A DNA stretch of 12,661 nt from CAYZXL01 sp964482435 (lineage in GTDB: Bacteria; Auribacterota; JABMQX01): NCBI GenBank assembly GCA_964482435.1, contig CAYZXL010000097.1, positions 1-12,661 on the forward strand. Direction: 5' to 3'. A program made the position numbers and the translations under genes. This document shows, one piece after another, positions 6,132 to 11,983 of the stretch. Position 1 is the stretch's first letter; each line of letters opens with the position of its first letter. Under the pieces are notes generated by a model, which was not told the DNA's origin, did no database searches, and worked only from the letters and a program-made list of their open reading frames with translations.

Positions 6132-7928
6132 CTACTGCACGTTCTTCGAGATGGCGTAAACGCGGCTGACGCGAGAGGGCTTCTGCGTGGCAGGACTCTC
6201 CAGTCCGGTAAGGAAACAGCGCGTCTCCTCGTCAAGGAGCTCCCCTTCACAGAAAACCACCTTGTCTGCGCTCCTTAGGTGCCTCTCCTTCGTCCTGACA
6301 TCCGTTCCCTTCAGGCATCTCCCCGGCGCCTCGATATCCACCTGAATCACGTCATAATCTTTCCCTTTGATCGTCCTGCGGCTTTGCGTCGGCGTCAAAG
6401 CCACGTCGGCTTTCTCGCCAGCTCGCTTCAGGATTTGGCGGAGAAGATTCGCGACGGGCTTTTGACCCTCCGCCACCAGAATCGTCTTGCCCATTCCGTG
6501 CACCTCCTCCTCCTCGGCTTCCGTTGCGGAATCATGGGAAACGGCATCGCTCACCAGGGGGAGTCTGATCCTGAAGGCCGCCCCGCTTTCCCCTTTTCCG
6601 ACGAACTCGATGTCTCCTTCACAGCTCCGGAGGATTGCGCGCGAAATGCTCAGCCCCAGGCCCGTCCCGTTCGGCTTGGTCGTGAAGAACGGCTGAAAAA
6701 TCTTCTTTCGGACTTCCTCGGGAATGCCGGGGCCGTTGTCGGAAACGATAACTACCGCCTCCCGACCCGAGCGCTGGCTCACTACCGAGAGCATCCCGCT
6801 GGTGGTCTCGGTCATTGCCTCCGTGGCATTGGTCAGGAGGCTCACAAAGACCTGCTGCATTTCCTCCGGGTCCACCCGCACCGGCAGCGCCGACGACGAG
6901 ACGTTCAGGTTTACCTGTATGTCGTTGGAACCCAGCTCGTGCTCGAAAAGCGAAACGACCTCCCGGATGATCCCGTTCAAGTCCACCACTCTTTTGTGCG
7001 GTTCATCCCGCCTTCGGCGGGACCAGACAAACGACGAAAGCTTCTGGCTGATTGCCTGGCACCGCCCCGCTTGCTGGTGGATGACCTGGAGATATTCGTC
7101 TAGCTTTTTTCGGGACGTTGTCGTCACAGAAAGCTGAGCGTACCCGACAATCGCGGCCAGCGGATTGTTTATCTCGTGAACGATTCCCGAGATGGCTTGA
7201 CCCAGGGAAAAGGCTTCTCCCAGTTCTATGAACTGCTGGATAAGCTTTTTCCTGTCGGAGACGCTCTCGAAGACGATTTGGACGAGCCTCTCCGACCGCC
7301 TTCCGACGATGGCGGAGTTGAACCGGCAAGGCAGCGGCTCGCCGTCCTTCCGTATCAGAACGAGGTTTCCTCCCTCGATACGGCGCCCCCTGAGAACGTC
7401 CTCGCACACTCCTTTGGCCTTTTCCCTCTGCCCTTGGGGAATCAGCTCCCATATGCTCATCCCCTCCATTTCCCCTTCCTCATAGCCGAGGAGGCCCGCT
7501 GCCGCTTTGCTCGCGAATGCCACCGCCTCCTTTCCTGTGTCAACTGCAATCACTCCGTCAAAAATCCCGCCGAGCAAATCTTCCAGGCGCTTGTTCATCT
7601 GCCGGAGCTCTCCCCTGAGCGATGCCCAGCGCAGCACGCTGTCGAGTGGAACCTGGGCTTTCTCAAACCCGCCCGAGGGGGTATGCACGACCGCCACCTC
7701 CGCGTTCTGGGCGCGAGCCGCCTTCACAATCTCCGCCTCTTCCGGTCTCCCCTCTCCCCCGCACAAGATGACCATCTCGAAGGCCCATCGCCCCGCGGCG
7801 TCCGTCGCTTCCTTGAAGCCTGAGACCACCTGAGCTTTCCAGCCGCCCGCCCTCAGGCGGGATGCAATTGCCCCCGCTTCATCGGCCCCTTCCGCCACAA
7901 CCAGAACAGAATCCTTCTCTCCCTTCAT
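6132..7928 (-). CDS. PAS-domain sensor histidine kinase with receiver-like ends
   Basis: This is a 598-residue cytoplasmic kinase of the NtrB/HisKA type with no transmembrane segment. From the chosen start: a receiver-like fold without a clear phospho-acceptor (about 7-106), a PAS domain (about 115-228), HisKA with the H-box GIVHEINNPLAA and phospho-acceptor His251, then HATPase with the N-box LLTNATEAM, DNGPGIP (397-403), FFTTK and GTGLGL (421-426). A C-terminal receiver-like domain (about 481-598) keeps Asp531 and Lys583, but its usual acidic pair reads VAEG. The ATG at 7928 has GAGGAG nine bases upstream; an upstream in-frame ATG at 8045 has no good site and adds a basic 39-residue leader. 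A perfect DNA hairpin encodes SRRRRD at 303-308. The receiver protein just upstream is the likely partner. Confidence 0.93.
   Translation of the reverse strand: MKGEKDSVLVVAEGADEAGAIASRLRAGGWKAQVVSGFKEATDAAGRWAFEMVILCGGEGRPEEAEIVKAARAQNAEVAVVHTPSGGFEKAQVPLDSVLRWASLRGELRQMNKRLEDLLGGIFDGVIAVDTGKEAVAFASKAAAGLLGYEEGEMEGMSIWELIPQGQREKAKGVCEDVLRGRRIEGGNLVLIRKDGEPLPCRFNSAIVGRRSERLVQIVFESVSDRKKLIQQFIELGEAFSLGQAISGIVHEINNPLAAIVGYAQLSVTTTSRKKLDEYLQVIHQQAGRCQAISQKLSSFVWSRRRRDEPHKRVVDLNGIIREVVSLFEHELGSNDIQVNLNVSSSALPVRVDPEEMQQVFVSLLTNATEAMTETTSGMLSVVSQRSGREAVVIVSDNGPGIPEEVRKKIFQPFFTTKPNGTGLGLSISRAILRSCEGDIEFVGKGESGAAFRIRLPLVSDAVSHDSATEAEEEEVHGMGKTILVAEGQKPVANLLRQILKRAGEKADVALTPTQSRRTIKGKDYDVIQVDIEAPGRCLKGTDVRTKERHLRSADKVVFCEGELLDEETRCFLTGLESPATQKPSRVSRVYAISKNVQ
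7006..7022. repeat. Perfect hairpin inside the kinase gene
   Basis: TCCCGCC-TTC-GGCGGGA is a perfect 7-bp stem with a 3-base loop. On the minus strand it is read in frame as the arginine-rich SRRRRD, between the HisKA helices and the conserved VDLN of the kinase. That linker appears a few residues longer than in typical NtrB-like kinases, consistent with a tolerated in-frame insertion. The same core recurs at 9666, 10341, 10384 and 11967. Confidence 0.7.
7846..7861. repeat. Hairpin in the N-terminal kinase coding region
   Basis: CCCGCC-CTCA-GGCGGG forms a perfect 6-bp stem. It encodes SRLRAGG in the receiver-like domain. These residues are ordinary for that fold, so the palindrome could be coincidental rather than an insertion, unlike the copy at 7006. 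Confidence 0.4.
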
Positions 7929-8068
7929 CTCTTTCGACTCCTCGCGGGGAAGAAAAGACTTCCGCGTTTTCAGTGCCCTTTGGGATTCTCGGCTTTTGCT
8001 GTATTCCATGGGATGCCTGTTATCTTCTCCTCTGGTTGGCATCATAGGATGGCAGTTTATCCTCTCGC

Positions 8069-8084
8069 CCCGCCTACGGCAGGG
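8069..8084. repeat. Imperfect hairpin directly after the regulator stop
   Basis: CCCGCC-TAC-GGCAGGG is a one-bulge member of the GC-rich hairpin family. It abuts the stop codon of the response regulator (8085-8087) and precedes the kinase start. It could attenuate or stabilise the message between the two genes, or simply be a repeat landed in a permissive gap. Confidence 0.45.
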
Positions 8085-8723
8085 TCAATCACCTTCCTTT
8101 CTCCGAACCCTCCGAAAGATCTTCTCGAGTATTTCGGTCAAGCGTTTGAGGTTTTCCTTGTCTTCCTGGGGGATGTTCGGTTGCTCCATCCACTGAGCTA
8201 CGGATTGGGAGTCTCCGAGCAGAAATGCCCTCACGAGCATTTCCCAGAGACACGCCCCCTCCCTGCGGCATTTCGGTATCGAGTTGAGAAACGCGGTCTC
8301 CTTCTTATTCAGCAGCCCTCTCCCCGCCTTCAGTTCCTCGATGACCGCGCTAATCCGATAGGCGAGAGCGTCCTTCACGAGAGCTTTGACGTGCGATAAG
8401 TCAAACGGTTTGGTGATGTAGTCGAACGCTCCTAACCGGATGGCTGCCCTCGCCGAATCCATCGTCCCGAAGCCGGTGATGATGATAACTGCAATCGCCT
8501 CGTCAATTTTCTTTATCCGCCTCAGGACCTCGATGCCGTCCATCCTGGGCATTTTCAGGTCGAGCAACACCACATCGGGTCTAAGGTCTTGCGCCAGCTC
8601 AAGTCCCTTCTCCGGCTCCGTTGCCGTGTGAACCGTGTAGCCCTCTGCCGTGAACAGGTCTTTCAGAAAACCGCATATCTCCTCCTCGTCGTCAATCACA
8701 AGAATCAGCGGGTCCTTAGCCAT
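8085..8723 (-). CDS. Response regulator with receiver domain and no known output domain
   Basis: This is a 212-residue protein. Residues 1-120 form a complete receiver: acidic pair Asp11/Asp12, phospho-acceptor Asp55 in LLDLKMPRMDG, Thr83 in IITGFGT and Lys105 in ITKPF. The sequence most resembles NtrC-type receivers, but no AAA+ or DNA-binding domain follows. Residues 121-212 are charged and probably helical (AVIEELKAG, then ENLKRLTEILEKIFRRVRRK), with no family I recognise. The start ATG lies inside the end of the upstream Hsp20-like gene (8-base overlap), implying coupled translation. The kinase follows 156 bases later. Without a DNA-binding module it probably acts by protein contact, perhaps on the Hsp20-like protein or another regulator. 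That role is inferred. Confidence 0.95.
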   Translation of the reverse strand: MAKDPLILVIDDEEEICGFLKDLFTAEGYTVHTATEPEKGLELAQDLRPDVVLLDLKMPRMDGIEVLRRIKKIDEAIAVIIITGFGTMDSARAAIRLGAFDYITKPFDLSHVKALVKDALAYRISAVIEELKAGRGLLNKKETAFLNSIPKCRREGACLWEMLVRAFLLGDSQSVAQWMEQPNIPQEDKENLKRLTEILEKIFRRVRRKEGD

Positions 8724-9159
8724 CGTCTCCCTTCCCTGTCTTGGCGGGGCCCCCCACTTCTGTCTTTTTTGGCAAAACGAATTCTAAGATGCCGTCCTTG
8801 AAGTGCTCCTCCTTCATCGAAATGTCAGTATCGTTCGGCAAAGGAATCTCTTCGGCAAAGTGCAGGTTGTCGCGCGTCGCAGTGACGAAGTATCTGTCGG
8901 GCTTGATGTCGAGGCACACTTCCCCCGGAAAGAATTTGCCAAGGTCCACAAGCAGCCGGACCTCTTCGACATTTCTCAGACAATCCACAAGCGACCCGTT
9001 GAGCCTTCTGAACTTCGGCCTCGTGGCGTAGAGCCACTGCCGCGGCACTGGCGCCCCGGCGCCACTTCGCGTGCCCCCACGCAAGAGCCCGGTGCTGGCT
9101 CGACTTTCCCTGTTTTCATTCCCCCGTGAGTGCGTAACGATAGAAAGTAGTCCGTTCAC
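8716..9159 (-). CDS. Hsp20-like (alpha-crystallin domain) protein
   Basis: This protein of 147 residues resembles small heat-shock chaperones. The C-terminal part (about 52-133) reads as an alpha-crystallin domain: DIKPDRYFVTATRD as the central strands, then EEIPLPNDTDISMKEEHFKDGILEFVLPK, which matches the family pattern ending in G-I-L-x-x-x-LPK. No C-terminal I-x-I motif is seen, so large oligomers may not form. The N-terminal 50 residues are low-complexity and rich in G, R and S. The frame is open back to an ATG at 9339, but that region looks non-coding; a GTG at 9159 has GGAGGAG seven bases upstream and is preferred. The stop overlaps the regulator start. It may instead be a GvpH-like or CS-domain relative. 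Confidence 0.8.
   Translation of the reverse strand: MNGLLSIVTHSRGNENRESRASTGLLRGGTRSGAGAPVPRQWLYATRPKFRRLNGSLVDCLRNVEEVRLLVDLGKFFPGEVCLDIKPDRYFVTATRDNLHFAEEIPLPNDTDISMKEEHFKDGILEFVLPKKTEVGGPAKTGKGDDG
9050..9082. repeat. Two adjacent palindromes in the Hsp20-like N-terminal region
   Basis: GGCGCC-CC-GGCGCC (9050-9063) and GCGTG-CCCC-CACGC (9069-9082) are perfect inverted repeats side by side. They encode the glycine and arginine rich stretch before the alpha-crystallin domain. This suggests that part of the N-terminal extension arose from repeat DNA. Confidence 0.5.
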
Positions 9160-9166
9160 GATTATG

Positions 9167-9173
9167 CTCCTCC
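9167..9173 (-). promoter_or_regulatory. Ribosome binding site fixing a GTG start
   Basis: GGAGGAG on the minus strand lies seven bases before the GTG at 9159-9157. It is the strongest Shine-Dalgarno match upstream of the Hsp20-like domain and decides in favour of the 147-residue product over the longer frame beginning at 9339. Confidence 0.65.
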
Positions 9174-9281
9174 CATGACACGTTTTACGGTTCACGTCAG
9201 AGACTTCTGCAAGACTCGCTGTTTGCAGGCTTCTCACGTGACCATCCTCCCGCTTGCCCGTTGATCTTTGTTGTCGTTCAT

Positions 9282-9965
9282 TCAGCAAGCCGCCCGCGTC
9301 CTCACCGGAGTCAGCGAGTCCGCAAAGCTTGTCAACCACCAGCTATTTCGGACAATCTGGCCCGTCTCCGGGTCGAACCACCATCTCCGGAACGCCATCA
9401 GGTCTCGCCCTATGACCTTCTGGGCGACCCCGTTGATTTCCATTTCGGCGCGCCGGACGGCCTCCGCGTCACCTTTCGCGCCGAGGGACTCCGCGAGCTG
9501 TCTTGTGGTTGCGTGCCCGCTTGTGCCCAGCTTCCGGATCAACGCCTCTCCTTTCTCACCGACTCGAGAGACAATCTCCTCGGCGCTTTCCGGGCGAATA
9601 GGACGGGGGGCCATCCGACAGAGCCACCCTGCGAGGGAGCGAATGTCTTTGACCGCGACCCACAGCCCCGCCTTCGGGCGGGGTTCGGCTCCGTTGTCGT
9701 CGGCGCACTCCAGCGCCAGGACTTTTCTTCGTTTCAGGGCGAGAAATCTTTCCTTTATTCTCATATCAACGATCCTGCGATAGGGAATGTTCAGGACGAA
9801 CTGCCCGTCGTGGACGAAGAAAAGTCTCTTCTCGGTCAGGAAGAAGCGTCCCGTTTTCCACTTCGTTTTCGGAGCGATCTTACAGTCCCCCTTTCGCTGG
9901 AGGACGGAACGCTCTTCCGCCTCAAGCTCAGGGAATATCTCGAGTTCCACGGCTTGCTTGTTCAT
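9282..9965 (-). CDS. GRAM/PH-like domain protein of unknown function
   Basis: This is a 227-residue soluble protein with no signal peptide or membrane segment. Residues 15-118 look like a GRAM/PH-type barrel: a strand-rich pattern with FFLTEKRLFFVHDG (41-54), IPYRRIVDMRI (60-70) and a closing strand and helix LWVAVKDIRSLAGWL (101-115). Residues 130-210 resemble a winged-helix unit (ALIRKLGTSGHATTRQLAESLG), ending in a tryptophan-rich segment (RRWWFDPETGQIVRNSWWL). The residues AEPRPKAG (93-100) are encoded by a perfect DNA hairpin inside a loop of the barrel. The ATG has GAGAGG six bases upstream. It lies 122 bases upstream of the Hsp20-like gene on the same strand and probably shares its transcript. 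The domain calls rest on pattern only, and no specific family is claimed. Confidence 0.82.
   Translation of the reverse strand: MNKQAVELEIFPELEAEERSVLQRKGDCKIAPKTKWKTGRFFLTEKRLFFVHDGQFVLNIPYRRIVDMRIKERFLALKRRKVLALECADDNGAEPRPKAGLWVAVKDIRSLAGWLCRMAPRPIRPESAEEIVSRVGEKGEALIRKLGTSGHATTRQLAESLGAKGDAEAVRRAEMEINGVAQKVIGRDLMAFRRWWFDPETGQIVRNSWWLTSFADSLTPVRTRAAC
9666..9683. repeat. Perfect hairpin inside the GRAM-like gene
   Basis: CCCCGCC-TTCG-GGCGGGG has a 7-bp perfect stem and a TTCG tetraloop. Read on the minus strand it gives PRPKAG in frame, in a predicted surface loop between the last barrel strands. It shares its core with the intergenic hairpins nearby, which supports insertion into the gene without loss of frame. 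Confidence 0.7.
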
Positions 9966-9986
9966 CCTGTTCCTCTCGTCGCCCGG

Positions 9987-10009
9987 GAGTCCCGCCCTCA
10001 GCGGGATTC
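9987..10009. repeat. Hairpin upstream of the GRAM-like gene
   Basis: GAGTCCCGC (9987-9995) pairs with GCGGGATTC (10001-10009), nine base pairs including one G-T, with a five-base loop. It lies 22 bases upstream of the ATG at 9965, beside the ribosome binding site, so it would be part of the leader RNA if transcription starts further upstream. Confidence 0.65.
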
Positions 10010-10026
10010 GGCTTTTGTGGACCTCA

Positions 10027-10165
10027 GTTCCTCCTATTCATAAGCTCGATTACGTGTTTTTCCCGATCCCGCGGAACGCGGGGCGGGATTTGTCTTTTGC
10101 GGGGCCCGGTTCCTCCGATTTATAAACTCCATTACTGGTTTTCCCGATCCCGCGGAACGCGGGAT
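10027..10165. repeat. Tandem repeat of about 82 bases with hairpin ends (two units)
   Basis: The segment starting GTTCCTCCTATTCATAAGCTC at 10027 recurs as GTTCCTCCGATTTATAAACTC at 10109 with a few changes. Each unit ends in the same CCCGATCCCGCGGAACGCGGG (10062-10082 and 10143-10163), containing a perfect CCCGCG-GAA-CGCGGG hairpin. The period is 81-82 bases. On the minus strand each unit also carries a GGAGGAA word. No protein is encoded convincingly. Confidence 0.75.
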
Positions 10166-10239
10166 GCGAAACTCGGCCAAGGAACAGCCTGACTCCCTTC
10201 GCCGGCTCCGCAGAGAAACGCACTGCACGCCTGATCCCG

Positions 10240-10396
10240 CCCCGCGTTCCGCGGGGGACTCCGCGCCCTGTGGTGAAAAGAACCAGGCTGTCGCCTTCAC
10301 AATGCCCTGTGCGCCCCGCCGGGTCCATCCGAGGTTAACCCCCGCCTTCGGCGGGCCGGGGGGTGGAAAGAGGGGCCTTAATCCCGCCGAAGGCGG
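10240..10396. repeat. Three more GC-rich hairpins
   Basis: CCCCGCG-TTC-CGCGGGG lies at 10240-10256, CCCGCC-TTC-GGCGGG at 10341-10355 and CCGCC-GAA-GGCGG at 10384-10396. All have perfect stems of 5-7 bp and three-base loops, TTC on one strand and GAA on the other. They continue the family seen in the tandem repeat and inside the neighbouring genes. Confidence 0.7.
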
Positions 10397-10929
10397 AACG
10401 AGGCCGCATATGTGCAAGACAGGAGAGCAATCGCTGTGCCACGGAGACGCCGGTGGGAAGAGTGTTCGGAGTGTTCTTCCGCTATGCGGTCAAGGAGAGC
10501 GCATTGCAGCACGACGGCGCTGCATTCTTTTCGGTTCCTCTCTCGACGTGGCGCGGCTCCGACCGCGTTCCGCGCGGAATCTTTTCAACGCAAGCGCTCT
10601 GTCGCCTCGACACCTCTTGTGCTCTGTGTCGCAAGCACGGTCTCCGCCGATTTTGCCTTGCCAAACGAACCTTGCGCTCCGAGCATCGGACGCCACTTCT
10701 CCGACAATCGGAGGGTGTCTGTTCCGACGGGAGGAACCGGGCAGGAGACCAGTTGTTGAAGGAATTCAGCGCCGCCGGAGCCGTACTGCGGGCGTACCCT
10801 TTCGCCCTCTCTCCTCTTGGCATTCGGCCGCCGTCCCCCGAAACCTCTGCCAGCAGGAACCGAGGGACTACGCATTTGCGCAGTGCCCCATATGGGTGGC
10901 AGAGGTCGGAGAGAAGAAGCCGGGATTTC
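10397..10929. other. Gene-free block, possibly repeat-derived
   Basis: Several overlapping open frames exist on both strands, the longest about 270 codons on the plus strand, but none has a recognisable domain, a good ribosome binding site or a consistent composition. The DNA contains many small palindromes, for example CCGCG-TTCCG-CGCGG (10563-10577) and CTCCGA-CAA-TCGGAG (10699-10713). It does not match the landmarks I know for RNase P, tmRNA or SRP RNA. A decayed mobile element, an unknown structured RNA or a composite of dispersed repeats are all possible. Confidence 0.4.
10844..10905. repeat. 62-base inverted repeat with nested palindromes
   Basis: CCTCTGCCA (10844-10852) and TGGCAGAGG (10897-10905) are a perfect 9-bp inverted repeat. 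Within the loop are CGCA-TT-TGCG and the 10-base palindrome CCCATATGGG. The nested arrangement would fold as a cloverleaf-like or cruciform structure. Confidence 0.6.
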
Positions 10930-10986
10930 GACAGGATAACAGGATGGACCGGATAATCCAATCCTGGTAATCCTGGTAATCCCGTC
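10930..10986. repeat. AGGAT/ATCCT inverted repeat built from short tandem words
   Basis: The left half repeats the word AGGAT (ACAGGATAACAGGATGG) and the right half its complement (ATCCTGGTAATCCTGGTAAT), so the two halves pair over most of 57 bases. The right arm contains two perfect tandem copies of ATCCTGGTA. Similar AGGAT-type elements recur in many uncultured bacterial genomes, from memory and not checked here. Confidence 0.6.
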
Positions 10987-11049
10987 GGATATTCCACATA
11001 GGCGCCGTGGGAGATTTGCTCAATCCCCGAAGGCGATGAAACAGAATAG

Positions 11050-11069
11050 CCACGGGTGTTAACCCGTGG
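11050..11069. repeat. Perfect hairpin CCACGGGT/ACCCGTGG
   Basis: CCACGGGT (11050-11057) and ACCCGTGG (11062-11069) form an 8-bp stem with a GTTA loop. It lies in the interval downstream of the YugP-type peptidase gene. No T tract follows, so it is listed as a repeat rather than a terminator. Confidence 0.6.
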
Positions 11070-11093
11070 AATCAGAGGTCCAAATTCAATTGA

Positions 11094-11108
11094 GCCCCCG
11101 CAGGGGGC
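11094..11108. repeat. Perfect hairpin GCCCCC/GGGGGC
   Basis: GCCCCC-GCA-GGGGGC has a 6-bp stem and lies about 130 bases beyond the peptidase stop codon on its transcript side. A related degenerate copy (CCCCGAAGGCGAT) is at about 11027. It might help end transcription, but no T run follows. Confidence 0.5.
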
Positions 11109-11235
11109 GACACAGAACAGGTCCTACCTTCCCGGAAATTTTCTTGCGCACGGTCTTCATCGCGAAGTTGCGGTTGAGCATCCAAACCTTCCTCGTGGCC
11201 CGCGCTCAGAGGCCGCGACTCAAATGTAGCCGCAC

Positions 11236-11943
11236 TCAGTCCCTCCGGCTCCGTATGAGGATAAGGCGCACGAGCTGAGCCGCGGCCATCAGTGCCGCGG
11301 CGAGGTAGGTCAGGGCTGCGGCGCTGAGGACTCGCCGTGCATCTTCCTTCTCGTTCTCGAGGATGATTGCCTCGTTTCGCAAGGTCTGAATGGCGCGGGA
11401 GCTTGCGTTGTACTCGACGGGGAGCGTCACGACGTAGAAGAGAGTTGCCGCCGCGAAGAGGATGATTCCGATGTCCATGAGCACCGGCAGGTTGAAAATC
11501 AGACCAGCCAGGAAGAGGTATGGACCCCCATTTGTCCCGAGGCCGGCGACGGGGACGACTGCCGACCTGAGCCGCATGGGGACGTATCCTCCAGCGTGCT
11601 GGAGGGCGTGCCCGGCTTCGTGAGCTGCGACTCCGAGCGCCGCGAGCGACCGCCCGTGATATACGGGGCTGGAGAGGCGAAGGACTTTCTCTCTCGGGTC
11701 GTAATGGTCTGTGAGGCGGCCGGGGATCTCCTCGACTCGGACATCTCGGATACCGTTGCTTCGGAGGATGGATTCGGATGCCTCTGCGCCGCTGTAGCCT
11801 TTCAGCGAGCCAACCTGCGAATACCGCCGGAAGGCGCTCCGCACCTTCCACTGGGCGTAGAAAGCCAATAACAGCGGCGGAATGATGAGGTAGAAGTAAG
11901 GCCCGATCCCAAATGGATAATAGTAGAGAAGCAGCTCTTTCAT
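11236..11943 (-). CDS. YugP-type membrane zinc metallopeptidase
   Basis: This 235-residue integral membrane protein belongs to the neutral zinc metallopeptidase family that includes Bacillus YugP. A first membrane segment spans about 14-32. The conserved DHYDPREKVLRLS is at 79-91, and the zinc-binding HEAGH at 108-112 lies in AAHEAGHALQHA. Further hydrophobic segments are at about 124-150, 152-174 and 206-229, and LPVEYNASSRA (174-184) carries Glu177 as the probable third zinc ligand. The length matches the family. The ATG has GGAGG six bases upstream, and a perfect GC-rich hairpin lies 23 bases before the start. Substrates of the family are not well defined. The gene stands alone, flanked on both sides by repeat-rich DNA. 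Confidence 0.95.
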   Translation of the reverse strand: MKELLLYYYPFGIGPYFYLIIPPLLLAFYAQWKVRSAFRRYSQVGSLKGYSGAEASESILRSNGIRDVRVEEIPGRLTDHYDPREKVLRLSSPVYHGRSLAALGVAAHEAGHALQHAGGYVPMRLRSAVVPVAGLGTNGGPYLFLAGLIFNLPVLMDIGIILFAAATLFYVVTLPVEYNASSRAIQTLRNEAIILENEKEDARRVLSAAALTYLAAALMAAAQLVRLILIRSRRD

Positions 11944-11966
11944 GTTTTTCCTCCCCAGAAGCTCGA

Positions 11967-11983
11967 CCCCGCCGACGGCGGGG
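11967..11983. repeat. Perfect hairpin in the peptidase leader
   Basis: CCCCGCC-GAC-GGCGGGG has a 7-bp stem. It ends 23 bases before the peptidase ATG and about 11 bases before its ribosome binding site. Its placement mirrors that of the hairpin at 9987-10009 ahead of the GRAM-like gene. Confidence 0.7.

Noticed and set aside
7929..8045. Longer N terminus for the histidine kinase from an ATG at 8045
   Set aside because: The upstream ATG lacks a well-spaced ribosome binding site, while the ATG at 7928 has GAGGAG nine bases away. It remains possible because it would lie only 39 bases after the regulator stop.
9160..9339. Longer Hsp20-like protein from an ATG at 9339
   Set aside because: It would overlap into a region lacking protein-like composition; the GTG at 9159 has an excellent ribosome binding site.
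10397..10929. RNase P RNA, tmRNA or SRP RNA
   Set aside because: I looked for their conserved core words on both strands and found none.
10164..10970. A 268-codon plus-strand open frame in the gene-free block
   Set aside because: Its product is low in recognisable structure, is built partly from the repeat hairpins and competes with equally long frames on the other strand.
10027..11110. A CRISPR array among the repeats
   Set aside because: Repeats are not evenly spaced, units differ in length and sequence, there are no uniform spacers, and no cas genes are nearby.
11086..11181. A 31-codon minus-strand frame with GAGGAAGG before its ATG
   Set aside because: Its C-terminal third is encoded by the hairpin at 11094-11108 and it has no family resemblance, so it is more likely repeat DNA. 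It could be revisited if proteomics supports it.
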